Assembly (NCBI RefSeq): GCF_002095575.1 | Contig: NZ_MLJJ01000006.1 | Span: forward strand, 1-64,000 | From: Pantoea septica | GTDB lineage: Bacteria > Pseudomonadota > Gammaproteobacteria > Enterobacterales > Enterobacteriaceae | Direction of reading: 5' to 3' | Length of the DNA: 64,000 bases | Part shown: positions 8,262-17,609 of the stretch, in pieces | How the letters are laid out: every line of letters starts with the position of its first letter | How positions within the stretch are numbered: the first letter of the stretch is position 1 | Notes under the pieces: model-generated | Database searches by the model: none | What the model was told of the DNA's origin: nothing | The model's input: the letters and a program-made list of their open reading frames with translations, nothing else | Program-made: the position numbers and the translations under genes

Positions 8262-8787
8262 ACATAAACAGAACTGTACCTCGTTTGACCCAAGAATTGT
8301 TATCACATATCCGCAAATTAATGGCAAGGCATTTTTAATCGACCGTGGACGCGTCGCACAAAATTTGCAAAGCAGCGACTCGCTTTGTTCATTTTGGTAC
8401 ATAACTCATCCAGAGGTAGCTGAAAAAGCGCTATCCATCAACCCGCCGAAGATGCGAATAACTTTAGCGGACAACCGCGTCTTCGTCCAACCTTGTTCAC
8501 CGTAACGGATTAATTTACGGATAGATTATTGCAGTATTATGGCATTCGTTCTTCTTAAGCGAAACCGTAAAACTAAAATGCGCCGCCTTTTTCGTCTTTA
8601 ACGATAGCGGGCTCTCATTTTTGCTGGCGCAGATAATAAATGCTTTTGCACCAAAATCAGGAAAATAAAAATGAGCGCTGCCCCAATAAAAAGCAGAGCA
8701 CCACTTATTTCTTATTACCATTTATTCTTTGATCCTGAATAATTCTTCTCTTGAACCCAATACCCGCATGGGGATAAACGTCGTTAT
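8262..8787. other. AT-rich gap between yobF and the hydrolase gene
   Basis: This 526-bp region holds the presumed yobF-cspC promoter; on the minus strand TTGCCA and TGATAA occur 16 bases apart near 8300-8330. It also holds a possibly frameshifted small membrane-protein gene at 8598-8721. No mgrB was found here. Confidence 0.5.
8598..8721 (-). pseudogene. Possible frameshifted single-helix membrane peptide
   Basis: An ATG at 8721 opens MVIRN. In the +1 frame immediately after, the translation becomes a clean hydrophobic helix (GALLFIGAALIFIFLILV) with a basic tail ending KMRARYR and a stop at 8598. That frame has stops just upstream and only unusual start codons of its own. The zero frame is poor in hydrophobic pattern. 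A one-base change or a programmed shift would make a roughly 40-residue membrane peptide. No homologue was recognised, and the call is speculative. Confidence 0.3.
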
Positions 8788-9798
8788 TTAGGAATTTTCC
8801 TGGTTTATATTTTCCAGGCTGCGGCTCTCCCCTATTCTCCACGGTGCAAAGCGGCCATTATCCTCTCCGCTGCGCTGAATGGCGCGCAGTAATTCCGCCG
8901 GAGGCTCATCCAGCGATTCGTCAGCCAGTTCAAAGACGCCCCAGTGGATCGGCAGGGCCAGCGGCTCACCCGTTAGCCGCCATAATGAAACCGCCTGATC
9001 GGGATCCATATGGCTGCTCTGCATGAACCATTTCGGTGCATAGGCGCCGACCGGCAACGCTGCCAGATTAAAAGGACCGAGCCGTCGCGGGATTTCCGCC
9101 AGATGCTCAGAAAAACCGCTGTCGCCGGAAAACCAGAAATTAAGCGTCTTGCTGCGCACGACCCAGCCACACCAGAGCGAGCGGTTGCGATCGTAGGGCG
9201 TGCGCATGCTCCAGTGACGCGCCGGCACGGCGGTCAGAGTAAGATCCTCTTCCTGACGGCTCTGCCACCAGTCGAGCTGGCGCACGTGGCGCGCGCCGCG
9301 CCGTTTAAACCAGCCTTCCAGCCCCAGCGGCATCAGAAAGGTGGCCTCAGGGAAACGGCGGAGAATGCGCCTGATGGTGGCAGAGTCGAGATGATCGTAG
9401 TGATTGTGGGATATCAGCACGTAGTCGAGGCGCGGCAGATCCTGAATGCGCAGCGGCGGCGGGGTTTTGCGTTTCGGTCCGGCAAAGGGCAGCGGCGAGG
9501 CGCGCGTCGAGAGCGCCGGATCGATCAGCAGATAGCGCTGATTAAGGCGCAGCAACATCGCCGCGTGGCCTAACCACCAGACGCGATCGTCCTCCCCAGC
9601 GAGATCGGCGGGCTGCCACCAGCGCATTCTGAACTGGTCATAGCCCGCCTGCGGGGGCAATGGCAGTCCTGCCGCCTTGCGCTCTTTGCGCCAGCGATCA
9701 AGATCGCCAGGCTGGCGCGGATCCGGCTCGGGATTGCGGAAGCCTTCAGGCGTATGGTGCGCTTTGCTGGCGTCGTACCAGGGATTTTGCCAGGGCAT
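8788..9798 (-). CDS. Metallo-beta-lactamase-fold hydrolase, NAPE-PLD/RomA-like
   Basis: 336-residue protein with the metallo-beta-lactamase metal site: H131, H133, D135, H136 (SHNHYDHLD), H195 (ARHWSMR), D226 (FSGDSGF) and H285 (LPIHWGVF). Its length, the N-terminal WYD...HHTPEGFRNP region and the WLGHAA motif fit the N-acylphosphatidylethanolamine phospholipase D-like family (RomA-type). No signal peptide is seen. A strong GGAGG precedes the ATG, and yebO lies 27 bp upstream in the same direction, so co-transcription is likely. The substrate is unknown. It occupies the stretch where E. coli carries only yebO and mgrB. Confidence 0.85.
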   Translation of the reverse strand: MPWQNPWYDASKAHHTPEGFRNPEPDPRQPGDLDRWRKERKAAGLPLPPQAGYDQFRMRWWQPADLAGEDDRVWWLGHAAMLLRLNQRYLLIDPALSTRASPLPFAGPKRKTPPPLRIQDLPRLDYVLISHNHYDHLDSATIRRILRRFPEATFLMPLGLEGWFKRRGARHVRQLDWWQSRQEEDLTLTAVPARHWSMRTPYDRNRSLWCGWVVRSKTLNFWFSGDSGFSEHLAEIPRRLGPFNLAALPVGAYAPKWFMQSSHMDPDQAVSLWRLTGEPLALPIHWGVFELADESLDEPPAELLRAIQRSGEDNGRFAPWRIGESRSLENINQENS

Positions 9799-9825
9799 TT
9801 CGCCTCCTTGCCAGATTCAGGAACC

Positions 9826-10092
9826 TTAGCGTTCCGGGATCATGCGGATAAATTCGCGCGGCTCTTCCGTCTCCGGCTTTTCCTGCTCCACGCGCTGACT
9901 TTCCACCAGGCGCCGTAGCAGCGCATTCTGTTTTTTCTGCTCTTCCAGCAGCTGGCTCAGCAGCTGGATCTGTTCGCTGGCGCGCACGCTGGCCCGGTTA
10001 ACGAAAAACCAGGCAATAAACGCCACAATGATAGTGACCGCCAGTACGCCATAGCTAAACAGCGGATCGGTGGTTGCGCCTAATTCGTTCAT
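9826..10092 (-). CDS. yebO: Small membrane protein YebO
   Basis: 88-residue protein with one N-terminal membrane helix (about residues 12-31, ending WFFVNRASVRASEQI) and a charged coiled region containing LLEEQKKQNALLRRL, matching E. coli YebO (95). Function unknown. GAGG lies just before the ATG. It appears to lead a two-gene unit with the downstream hydrolase. In E. coli mgrB follows upstream; here the 209 bp to yobH carry no mgrB-like frame. Confidence 0.88.
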   Translation of the reverse strand: MNELGATTDPLFSYGVLAVTIIVAFIAWFFVNRASVRASEQIQLLSQLLEEQKKQNALLRRLVESQRVEQEKPETEEPREFIRMIPER

Positions 10093-10301
10093 AACTGCCT
10101 CAAAAACGGAAAAATATCGATGACGCCGATTCTACCTGCTGCGCGCGCAGCTGACCAGGCTATGCGCCTTAATGCAGAATTGCCTGACGCCTCGCTTTCA
10201 GCAATCTCCGATCGCTTCGGCAGACAAAGCGAGGCAAGCTGTTAATATTACGGGCGGCGGCGCAAGGTGGACAGCTGCCTTATGTATCACAAGGAGAAAA
10301 A

Positions 10302-10538
10302 ATGAAACTCTTTATTCGGGCGATCGTTCTGCTCGCCGTTATCTGGGTCGCCATGCTGTTTACCGGCTATGGCGTGCTGACCGGCAGCGCTAAAAACGCA
10401 GCGGGTCTGGGCCTGCAGTGCAACTACCTTACCGCGCGCGGTCTGATTACCGCCCAGTATCTGCATACCGATAGCGGCGTTATCGGCGTAAGCGACTGCC
10501 CGCTGCTGAAAAAGAGCGGAGAGGTGATCGACAATTAA
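10302..10538 (+). CDS. yobH: Small membrane-anchored protein YobH
   Basis: 78 residues, one N-terminal hydrophobic helix (about 5-24), then a conserved periplasmic block with GLGLQCNYLTARG and DCPLLKKS, very close to E. coli YobH. Two cysteines (in QCNY and SDCP) could form a disulfide. Function unknown. AAGGAG at 10291-10296 is well placed. A strong terminator follows, and the gene converges on kdgR. Confidence 0.93.
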   Translation: MKLFIRAIVLLAVIWVAMLFTGYGVLTGSAKNAAGLGLQCNYLTARGLITAQYLHTDSGVIGVSDCPLLKKSGEVIDN

Positions 10539-10584
10539 GCGGCACGCGGCCAGCTGAGCCGCGCTGACTATTCACTGGAAGATC

Positions 10585-10609
10585 AAGCGGGCGTTCGCCC
10601 GCTTTTTTT
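10585..10609 (+). terminator. Rho-independent terminator of yobH
   Basis: AAGCGGGCG pairs with CGCCCGCTT around a TT loop and runs into T7. It lies directly before the kdgR stop, so it may serve both convergent genes. Confidence 0.88.
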
Positions 10610-10610
10610 A

Positions 10611-11402
10611 TCAGAAATCGTAGTGGTGATAGCCCATCTCGGCGGAGAGCGTGCGCGCCGCGCGGTGCAGCATGGCGACATAGTCGCTTTTCGCCTCTTC
10701 CGAGAAGCGGATCGTCGGGAAAGAGATGCTCAGACCGGCGATAACCACGCCGAAACGGTCGAAAACCGGCACGGCGATACAGCGCAGCCCTTCTTCCTGC
10801 TCCTCGTTATCTTCGCCGAAGCCCTGCGCCTTCACCTGATCGAGCACTTCGAGCAGCGCTTCGCGCGTGACGATGGTGTTGGCGGTGCTGCGCTTGAACT
10901 CCACCTCTTTCAGGATCTCGTTTACTTCGGCGCGGTCGCGCCATGCGAGCAGCACTTTGCCGATCGCCGTGGTGTGCAGCGGATTGCGCCGTCCAATGCG
11001 CGAATACATACGCAAATTATAAAGCGAGTCGATTTTATGGATGTAGACGATGCTGTCCTCTTCCAGCGCCCCAAGATGAATTGTCTCTTTGGTCAGTCGA
11101 GAAAGCTCGCGCATTTGCACATCTGCGCTGCGGATAAGATCGACATTCTGCAACGCCTTCGCGCCCAGTTCGAACAGTTTCAGCGTCAGAGAATATTTTT
11201 CGCTCTCGCCTTCCTGCGTCACATAACCCAGCGTCTTCATGGTCTGCAGGAAGCGGTAAACGGTGCTCTTCGACATCATCACGCGCTGCGCCAGTTCGGT
11301 AATGCCGTGATCGCGCTCTTCGCCCAGCGCCTGCAGGATGCCAAACACCTTCATAACGGAGGAAACGGCGTCGGGTTGTTTATCGTTTTCACTGGCGGCC
11401 AT
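10611..11402 (-). CDS. kdgR: IclR-family repressor KdgR
   Basis: 263-residue transcription repressor, colinear with E. coli KdgR. The N-terminal winged helix-turn-helix (about 12-75, RVMMSKSTVYRFLQTMKTLG) precedes the IclR effector domain with GRRNPLHTTAIGKVLLAW and GEDNEEQEEGLRCIAVPV. It binds 2-keto-3-deoxygluconate and represses pectin and hexuronate genes and eda. AAGGA precedes the ATG. An AT-rich near-palindrome at about 11412-11440 in its own leader (AAAACAATTTTA on the minus strand) resembles KdgR boxes, hinting at autoregulation, but this is weak. Confidence 0.95.
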   Translation of the reverse strand: MAASENDKQPDAVSSVMKVFGILQALGEERDHGITELAQRVMMSKSTVYRFLQTMKTLGYVTQEGESEKYSLTLKLFELGAKALQNVDLIRSADVQMRELSRLTKETIHLGALEEDSIVYIHKIDSLYNLRMYSRIGRRNPLHTTAIGKVLLAWRDRAEVNEILKEVEFKRSTANTIVTREALLEVLDQVKAQGFGEDNEEQEEGLRCIAVPVFDRFGVVIAGLSISFPTIRFSEEAKSDYVAMLHRAARTLSAEMGYHHYDF

Positions 11403-11581
11403 CGCGCATCCTTTTTTAAAATTGTTTTAATAAAATCGGAACAGATGACCAATATAGCGCGCCACTCCCCCACCTGTCACCGCACGACATAGCATAACCC
11501 CGCTTTTTGCGCTAAAGACGGTGCGTTTCAGCAGCAAATTCATTAGCATGATGATATTCACCCACTTCATTTTTTTACTCT

Positions 11582-12961
11582 ATGTCCCCGACACCTTTTC
11601 AGGATGGCCTGCCCGCTCCACAGCGGTACGGCGCTATTTTTACTATTGCGCTGGGTATTATGATGGCGGTGCTGGATGGCGCTATCGCCAACGTGGCGCT
11701 GCCGACCATCGCGCGCGACCTGCACGCCAGCCCGGCGCAGTCGGTCTGGATCGTCAACGCCTATCAAATCGCTATCGTCGCCTCGCTGCTGTCGCTCTCT
11801 TTTCTCGGCGATATGCTGGGCTATCGCCGGGTCTATCAGGTCGGGCTCGGCCTGTTTATCCTGACCTCGGCCTTCTGCGCCCTCTCCTCGTCGCTTTCGA
11901 TGCTGACGCTGGCGCGCGTGCTGCAGGGCTTTGGCGGCGCGGCGCTGATGAGCGTCAACACCGCGCTGATCCGCATTATCTATCCGCAGCGTCACCTGGG
12001 TCGCGGCATGGCGATCAACTCGCTGGTGGTTGCGGTCTCCAGCGCTGCCGGGCCGACGGTGGCGGCGGCAATCCTGTCGTTCGCCAGCTGGAAGTGGCTG
12101 TTCCTGATTAACGTGCCGCTGGGCGTGATTGCGCTGTGGCTGGCGCTACGCTTCCTGCCGGAGAACGCCCAGAAAGCGAAGGCGCAGAAATTCGACGTGC
12201 CGAGCGCGCTGATGAACGCGCTGTTTTTCGGCCTTCTCATCTATGCGCTGACCGGTTTCGCCCAGGGCGGCAACCGGGCGCTGGCGCTGGTTGAGGTGGC
12301 GGTGCTGGCGGTGCTCGGCTGGTTCTTCGTGCGTCGGCAGCAGCGTCTGACAGTGCCACTGCTGCCGGTGGATCTGCTGCGCATTCCGCTGTTCAGCCTC
12401 TCAATATGCACCTCTGTCTGCTCTTTCTGCGCTCAGATGCTGGCGATGGTATCGCTGCCTTTTTTCCTGCAGAACGTGCTGGGACGCGACGAGGTCGCAA
12501 CCGGCCTGCTGCTGACGCCCTGGCCGCTGGCGACTATGGTGCTGGCGCCGATTGCCGGACGCCTGATTGAGCATATTCACGCCGGGCTGCTGGGGGGCAT
12601 CGGCCTGGCGCTGTTCGCGGCGGGATTGTTTCTGCTGGCGCTGCTGCCTGCGCAGCCGCAGGACTGGGATATTATCTGGCGTATGGCGCTGTGCGGCGCA
12701 GGTTTCGGCCTGTTCCAGTCGCCGAATAACCACACCATTATCTCTTCCGCTCCGCGCAACCGCAGCGGCGGCGCCAGCGGCATGCTGGGCACCGCGCGTC
12801 TGTTGGGTCAGAGCAGCGGCGCAGCGCTAGTGGCGCTGATGTTCACCCTGTTCGATCAGGGCGGCACGCACGCTTCGCTGATCCTCGCCGGGTTCTTCTC
12901 CAGCGTCGCTGCGCTCTTCAGCCTGTCGCGACTGTCGCAAAAGCGTGCCGCGGCGCAGTGA
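11582..12961 (+). CDS. yebQ: DHA2-type MFS transporter YebQ
   Basis: 459-residue integral membrane transporter with the 14-helix pattern of the drug:H+ antiporter-2 family. Motif A appears as LGDMLGYRRVYQ in the loop after helix 2, and motif C-like segments follow. The block LRIPLFSLSICTSVCSF matches E. coli YebQ almost exactly. The substrate is unknown; kdgR is its divergent neighbour. No strong ribosome-binding site is visible before the ATG. A bidirectional terminator follows. Confidence 0.93.
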   Translation: MSPTPFQDGLPAPQRYGAIFTIALGIMMAVLDGAIANVALPTIARDLHASPAQSVWIVNAYQIAIVASLLSLSFLGDMLGYRRVYQVGLGLFILTSAFCALSSSLSMLTLARVLQGFGGAALMSVNTALIRIIYPQRHLGRGMAINSLVVAVSSAAGPTVAAAILSFASWKWLFLINVPLGVIALWLALRFLPENAQKAKAQKFDVPSALMNALFFGLLIYALTGFAQGGNRALALVEVAVLAVLGWFFVRRQQRLTVPLLPVDLLRIPLFSLSICTSVCSFCAQMLAMVSLPFFLQNVLGRDEVATGLLLTPWPLATMVLAPIAGRLIEHIHAGLLGGIGLALFAAGLFLLALLPAQPQDWDIIWRMALCGAGFGLFQSPNNHTIISSAPRNRSGGASGMLGTARLLGQSSGAALVALMFTLFDQGGTHASLILAGFFSSVAALFSLSRLSQKRAAAQ

Positions 12962-12968
12962 CGTCCAT

Positions 12969-12999
12969 AAAAAAGGCGACTCCAGGGAGTCGCCTTTTT
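12969..12999. terminator. Bidirectional terminator between yebQ and htpX
   Basis: AAAAAGGCGACTCC pairs with GGAGTCGCCTTTTT around a single central A, giving T runs on both strands. It sits between convergent genes. Confidence 0.9.
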
Positions 13000-13012
13000 A
13001 TTACATGAGCGG

Positions 13013-13894
13013 TTACTTCAGATACTGACCGCTGCGCAGCGCTTCGATACGCTTATCCAGCGGCGGGTGCGACATAAAGAGCTCGCTCAGCGACTTGTTT
13101 TTGCCGTTAATGCAGAACGCCATCATGCTGCTCGGCTCCTGCGGTTCGTAGCTGGTTTTCAGACGCTGCAGCGCGGCGATCATTTTCTCGCGCCCTACCA
13201 GCTTCGCAGAACCGGCATCGGCGTGAAATTCGCGGTGGCGCGAGAACCACATGGTGATGATGCTGGCCAGAATGCCGAACACCAGCTCCAGCACCGTCGC
13301 CACGGCAAAGTAGACCAGCGGATTGCCGTTGCTGCTCTCTTCGCCGTCACGGTTGCCGGAGAGGAAGCCCGACGCCACCTGCGCGATAATGCGCGAGATG
13401 AAGATCACGAAGGTGTTCACGATGCCCTGAATCAGCGTCATGGTCACCATGTCGCCGTTGGCGATATGCGCGATCTCGTGCGCCAGCACCGCTTCCGCTT
13501 CGTCGCGGCTCATGTTCTGCAACAGTCCGGTCGAGACGGCGACCAGCGAGGCGTCGCGGCGCGCGCCGGTGGCGAATGCGTTGATGTCGGGCGCGTGGTA
13601 GATAGCGACCTGCGGCATCGCGATGCCCGCCTGCTGCGCCTGACGCCCAACGGTCTGCATCAGCCAGCGCTCCGTTTCGTTCCGGGGTTGTTCAATCACC
13701 TCACCGCCGACCGAACGCAACGCCATCCACTTCGACATCAGCAGTGAAACAAACGCACCGCCAAAGCCAAACAGGCCTGCCATAATCATCAGGCCCTGAA
13801 CACTGCTTGACTGGATCCCTGTAAGGCTGAGGATCAGCCCAAAGACCAACATCACAGCTAAGTTGGTCACCAGGAAAAGAGCAATACGCATCAT
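13013..13894 (-). CDS. htpX: Membrane zinc metalloprotease HtpX
   Basis: 293 residues, the same length as E. coli HtpX. Two N-terminal membrane helices (about 4-24 and 34-54) precede the M48 protease domain with the zinc site H139-E140-x-x-H143 ([12 protein letters not shown]) and a downstream membrane-proximal acidic ligand ([12 protein letters not shown]). HtpX degrades misfolded membrane proteins together with FtsH. A sigma-32-like promoter lies upstream at 13944-13971. Confidence 0.97.
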   Translation of the reverse strand: MMRIALFLVTNLAVMLVFGLILSLTGIQSSSVQGLMIMAGLFGFGGAFVSLLMSKWMALRSVGGEVIEQPRNETERWLMQTVGRQAQQAGIAMPQVAIYHAPDINAFATGARRDASLVAVSTGLLQNMSRDEAEAVLAHEIAHIANGDMVTMTLIQGIVNTFVIFISRIIAQVASGFLSGNRDGEESSNGNPLVYFAVATVLELVFGILASIITMWFSRHREFHADAGSAKLVGREKMIAALQRLKTSYEPQEPSSMMAFCINGKNKSLSELFMSHPPLDKRIEALRSGQYLK

Positions 13895-13943
13895 AAAAGT
13901 TAATCTTCCTCAGTTGTTCATGCGCTGACTGCGCGGATCCTTA

Positions 13944-13971
13944 TCCTAGGGTCATCGCAGCGCATTTCAAG
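13944..13971 (-). promoter_or_regulatory. Candidate heat-shock (sigma-32) promoter of htpX
   Basis: On the minus strand CTTGAAA is followed after 13 bases by CCCTAGGA, close to the sigma-32 pair CTTGAAA and CCCCATNT. It lies 50-77 bases before the htpX start. htpX is heat-inducible in E. coli. Confidence 0.5.
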
Positions 13972-14070
13972 CGACCTTAACCTTTAAGTGCCTAAAAAGA
14001 CATAACTTTACATTTAGTCACGCTTTCGCCGCATGGCCGGGTTTGCGCGGGTCGTTCCCTGTTTCCAGGC

Positions 14071-14100
14071 AAAAAAAAAGCACCGCTACGCGGTGCTTTT
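14071..14100 (-). terminator. Rho-independent terminator of prc
   Basis: On the minus strand AAAAGCACCG pairs with CGGTGCTTTT around CGTAG and ends in a run of nine or more T. Confidence 0.93.
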
Positions 14101-14113
14101 CACTACCCTGCGC

Positions 14114-16159
14114 TTACTGCGCGGCGGGGGTCGACGAGGCGGGCTGGGACTTATCCAGCTGCGCCAGGTCGTTGGCGATTCTTACCGTCTCGTCGAGATA
14201 AGGATCGGGCTCTTTATAATCTTTCGGCAGATCGTCCAGGCTCTTCAGCGGCTTTTTGCCTTCCGCCTGATAGCGCGCGTTAATCCTCTCCAGACGCAGC
14301 GCATCCTCTTCATGGTTCTCTTTTTCGCGCTGGGCGAGATTGAGCGACACGATATTGCGCTTGTCCTTCATCGCATTGAAGCGGGCGATATCTTTCATGA
14401 TGTACTGGAACTCGCGATCCTCGGCGATACGCGCTTCGTGCTGTTTGGTCAGCTGCGCCACCAGCGGCTTGACGTCGCCGGTTTTGGTGTAGGTCGCCGC
14501 GTTGATGCTGTCCCACGGCAGCGCGTTATCTTCAAACTTCTCGCCGGTTTCCGCCGCTTCCACGCCGGTCGGCATCAGCAGATCCGGCGTGACGCCTTTA
14601 CGCTGGGTGCTGCCGCCGTTGATGCGGTAGAACTTCTGGATGGTGTACTGCACGGAACCGAGCGCAGGCCACTCCGGACGCAGCATCTGATCGTAGATGC
14701 GGTTCAGCGAGCGATACTGCTGCACGGTGCCTTTTCCGAAGGTCGGTTCGCCGACGATCAGCGCACGACCGTAGTCCTGCATCGCCGCCGCGAAGATTTC
14801 CGACGCCGAGGCGCTGAAGCGGTCCACCAGCACCACCAGCGGGCCTTTGTAGTAGACGACGCCGTCGTTGTCGCTGTCTTCACGCACGCGGCCGTTGTTG
14901 TCGCGCACCTGCACCACCGGACCGCTGGGGATAAACAGACCGGAAAGCGAAACCGCTTCGGTGAGCGCGCCGCCGCCGTTGGTGCGCAGATCGATCACCA
15001 CGCTGTCGACGTTCTGCTTCTGCAGTTTCTGCAGCTGCACCTTCACGTCGTCGGTCAGACCGACATAGAAGCCCGGAATATCCAGCACGCCGACTTTCTG
15101 TTTGCCGACGTTGTGCACGCTCATCTTCACCGCGCGATCTTCAAGGCGGATCTTCTCGCGCGTCAGGGTCACGGTGCGGGTTTTGGTGCCCTTGCCTGCA
15201 GGCAGCACTTCAAGACGCACTTTGCTGCCTTTCGGCCCCTTGATTTTTGCTACCACGTCGTCGAGACGCCAGCCGATCACATCTTCCATCGGCTTGCCCG
15301 GCTGACCGACGCCGACGATGCGGTCGCCGACGCTGATCGCTTTGCTCTTCGCCGCAGGACCGCCCGCGACCATCGAGTTGATCACCGTGTAGTCGTCATC
15401 CATTTGCAGCACCGCGCCGATGCCTTCCAGCGACAGGCTCATTTCGGTGTTGAACTGTTCGGTATTGCGCGGCGACAAATAGTTGGTGTGCGGATCGATT
15501 TCGTGCGCGAAGGCGTTCATCGCCAGCTGGAACACATCTTCGCTGTTGCTCTGCGCCAGGCGGCGAATAGCGAAGTTATAGCGTTTGGTCAGCACATCGC
15601 GAATTTCTTTTTCATCTTTGCCAGTCAGCTTCAGGCTGAGCTGGTCATACTTTACCTTGGCATCCCATAACGCGTTCAGCTCCGCCTGATCTTTCGGCCA
15701 GGGCGCTTTAGCGCGATCGATATCGATGGTGTCGTTGCCGGTAAAGTTCATCGGGCGCTTCAGCACGTCGAGCGCGTACTGATAGCGCTCGAAGCGGCGT
15801 TTCTGCGCCAGATTATAGAGATCGTAGAAGACATCCAGCTTGCCGCTGCGCAGCTCGTCGCCGAGCGTGCTTTTCTTGTCGGCGAACTGCGCCACGTCCG
15901 AAGCCAGCAACACGTTGTGGTTGTAGTCGAGCATGTTCAGGTAGCGGTCGAAAATCTTCGCCGAAAAGGCCTGATCGAGATCGAACTGGCGATAGTGAGA
16001 GCGGGTAAAGCGCGAGGTCACTCGTTCACTGACGGTAGGATCCTGCGGATCTTCGTGAAGCTGGGGGATCTGATCGACGCGGGTAATATTCTCGGCGCCA
16101 AATGAAGGGCCTGCCAGTAGCAGGCCCGCAATCATACCGATTTTTAACAGGGTGTTCAT
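14114..16159 (-). CDS. prc: Tail-specific periplasmic protease Prc
   Basis: 681 residues against 682 in E. coli. A signal peptide (about 1-21) leads into the N-terminal substrate-recognition region, a PDZ domain (about 235-320, SLEGIGAVLQM to AKIKGPKGSK) and the S41 serine protease domain with the Ser-Lys dyad in FSASASEIF and GEPTFGKGTVQQ. Prc cleaves FtsI and, with NlpI, MepS. A longer frame starts at 16207 but the ATG at 16159 gives the true signal peptide. proQ lies 19 bp upstream, in the same operon as in E. coli. Confidence 0.97.
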   Translation of the reverse strand: MNTLLKIGMIAGLLLAGPSFGAENITRVDQIPQLHEDPQDPTVSERVTSRFTRSHYRQFDLDQAFSAKIFDRYLNMLDYNHNVLLASDVAQFADKKSTLGDELRSGKLDVFYDLYNLAQKRRFERYQYALDVLKRPMNFTGNDTIDIDRAKAPWPKDQAELNALWDAKVKYDQLSLKLTGKDEKEIRDVLTKRYNFAIRRLAQSNSEDVFQLAMNAFAHEIDPHTNYLSPRNTEQFNTEMSLSLEGIGAVLQMDDDYTVINSMVAGGPAAKSKAISVGDRIVGVGQPGKPMEDVIGWRLDDVVAKIKGPKGSKVRLEVLPAGKGTKTRTVTLTREKIRLEDRAVKMSVHNVGKQKVGVLDIPGFYVGLTDDVKVQLQKLQKQNVDSVVIDLRTNGGGALTEAVSLSGLFIPSGPVVQVRDNNGRVREDSDNDGVVYYKGPLVVLVDRFSASASEIFAAAMQDYGRALIVGEPTFGKGTVQQYRSLNRIYDQMLRPEWPALGSVQYTIQKFYRINGGSTQRKGVTPDLLMPTGVEAAETGEKFEDNALPWDSINAATYTKTGDVKPLVAQLTKQHEARIAEDREFQYIMKDIARFNAMKDKRNIVSLNLAQREKENHEEDALRLERINARYQAEGKKPLKSLDDLPKDYKEPDPYLDETVRIANDLAQLDKSQPASSTPAAQ

Positions 16160-16178
16160 GCCGGGGTCAGCCTCCGTT

Positions 16179-16865
16179 TCAGAACTGCAAGTGTTCTGCG
16201 CGCACAATCATTGCCATGCCGGAAGCGAGCTGTACCCGAACGCCGTCTTTTGACACTTCGAGAACGGTGGCGTCCATCGCACTTTTGCCTGCTTTGACTT
16301 TGATATTCTGGCCAGGTTGCAAAGTTGAGGTATCGGTGATGGGTTTCGCCTGCGCTGCAGGGCGCTGAGCCGGTTTGCGATCCTGAGCGGCCGGACGCGG
16401 CGACTGAGGACGCGCTTTACGCGGCGCTTCGCCTTCGGCTGGCTTGCGTGCGGCCGGACGACGCGGACGACGGGGTTCTGCGCCCTCTTCGCCTGCTTCG
16501 CGCTTCGCGGCTTTCTGCTGCTCGCGCTGCGCCTGAACGCGCGCTTTCGCCTCTTCCAGCTGCTGACGCGCATGCTGCACGTGCTGCTCGTCCAGCACGC
16601 CGCAGGCGTTGCCGTCGAGATCGACGCGCGTCGCGCCGGCTTTGATGCCGTAGAGATAACGCCAGCTGGAGGTATAGAGACGCAGCGCCGAACGCAGCTG
16701 AGTCTTGCTCAGACCCATTTCGCCCTGAACGCGCTCGACCAGATCCTGAAAGATGCCGATTTTGAGCGGACGCGCCTCACCTTCGGCGCTAAAGCAGTTT
16801 GGAAAACGTTCCGCCAGAAAGGCGATCACTTCTTTACTGCTATTCAACTTAGGTTGATTTTCCAT
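16179..16865 (-). CDS. proQ: RNA chaperone ProQ
   Basis: 228 residues. The FinO/ProQ RNA-binding domain occupies about 1-120 ([35 protein letters not shown]). A long basic Ala/Pro/Arg-rich linker follows, then an Hfq/Tudor-like C-terminal domain (about 175-228) ending RAEHLQF. ProQ binds structured sRNAs and 3' ends of mRNAs. It is the first gene of proQ-prc. The linker is the least conserved part, as usual. Confidence 0.97.
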   Translation of the reverse strand: MENQPKLNSSKEVIAFLAERFPNCFSAEGEARPLKIGIFQDLVERVQGEMGLSKTQLRSALRLYTSSWRYLYGIKAGATRVDLDGNACGVLDEQHVQHARQQLEEAKARVQAQREQQKAAKREAGEEGAEPRRPRRPAARKPAEGEAPRKARPQSPRPAAQDRKPAQRPAAQAKPITDTSTLQPGQNIKVKAGKSAMDATVLEVSKDGVRVQLASGMAMIVRAEHLQF

Positions 16866-16961
16866 GAAATTTCCTGATTACAACGGATTTGCCGACCAGA
16901 GCAGGCATGAACAGGCGACATTATAATGACAACATCGCCAAATACCATGCGATCCAGTCGA

Positions 16962-17462
16962 TTAGCTACGCGTCAGCTGCAAAAATTTTTCGATATCGCT
17001 GTCCGCCAGCACGTCGCAAAGCCCATCAGTCAGTGCAACCAGCCCTGTCTCATCCTCGCTGTCGAAGCGATTGAACACCGTGCTGTCGATATCCAGAACG
17101 CCTACCAGCGCGCCGTTTACTTTCAGAGGAATCACGATCTCGGCGTTGCTGGCGGCGTCGCAGGCGATATGGCCGGGAAAGGCGTGCACGTCGTCGACGC
17201 GCTGCACTTTATCCTGCGCTACCGCCGTGCCGCAGACGCCTTTGCCTACCGGGATGCGCACGCAGGCGATTTTGCCCTGGAAAGGCCCCAGCACCAGCGT
17301 GTCGGCTTCCGTCAGCAGGTAGAAGCCCGCCCAGTTGACGCCCTCAAGGCGTTCATACAGCAGCGCGCTGAAATTGCCCAGCGCGGCGAGAAACGATCTC
17401 TCCCCCGCAAGCAACGCGCGCATGTCGCGATTCAAGTCATCGTAAAAGGCAGTTTTGTTCAT
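16962..17462 (-). CDS. msrC: Free methionine-(R)-sulfoxide reductase MsrC
   Basis: 166-residue GAF-domain enzyme that reduces free methionine-(R)-sulfoxide. The three redox cysteines of the family are present: IAC in GKIACVRIPVG, GVC in GKGVCGTAV and IAC in FPGHIACDAAS. The C-terminal LDIDSTVFNRFD motif is also intact. It is cytoplasmic and recycled by thioredoxin. It is divergent from letA across 233 bp. Formerly yebR. Confidence 0.95.
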   Translation of the reverse strand: MNKTAFYDDLNRDMRALLAGERSFLAALGNFSALLYERLEGVNWAGFYLLTEADTLVLGPFQGKIACVRIPVGKGVCGTAVAQDKVQRVDDVHAFPGHIACDAASNAEIVIPLKVNGALVGVLDIDSTVFNRFDSEDETGLVALTDGLCDVLADSDIEKFLQLTRS

Positions 17463-17609
17463 TCTTTAACCATTAACATTAACAACAGAGCGGCTTTAAT
17501 TAACCGCCCGTTAAAATAAGCACTAAATATCCACCGCCACAAGGTGAATCATAGCGTTAGTTGCTATAACCTTAGATTTTTGTGGATCGAAACGTGGGCC
17601 CCTTGCGGG

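Noticed and set aside
8539-8601. 20-codon basic frame on the plus strand (ends RRLFRL)
   Set aside because: No ribosome-binding site and it opposes the possible membrane-peptide gene.
14033-15670. 545-codon open frame antisense to prc
   Set aside because: Mirror of prc with no recognisable motif; it starts inside the prc terminator.
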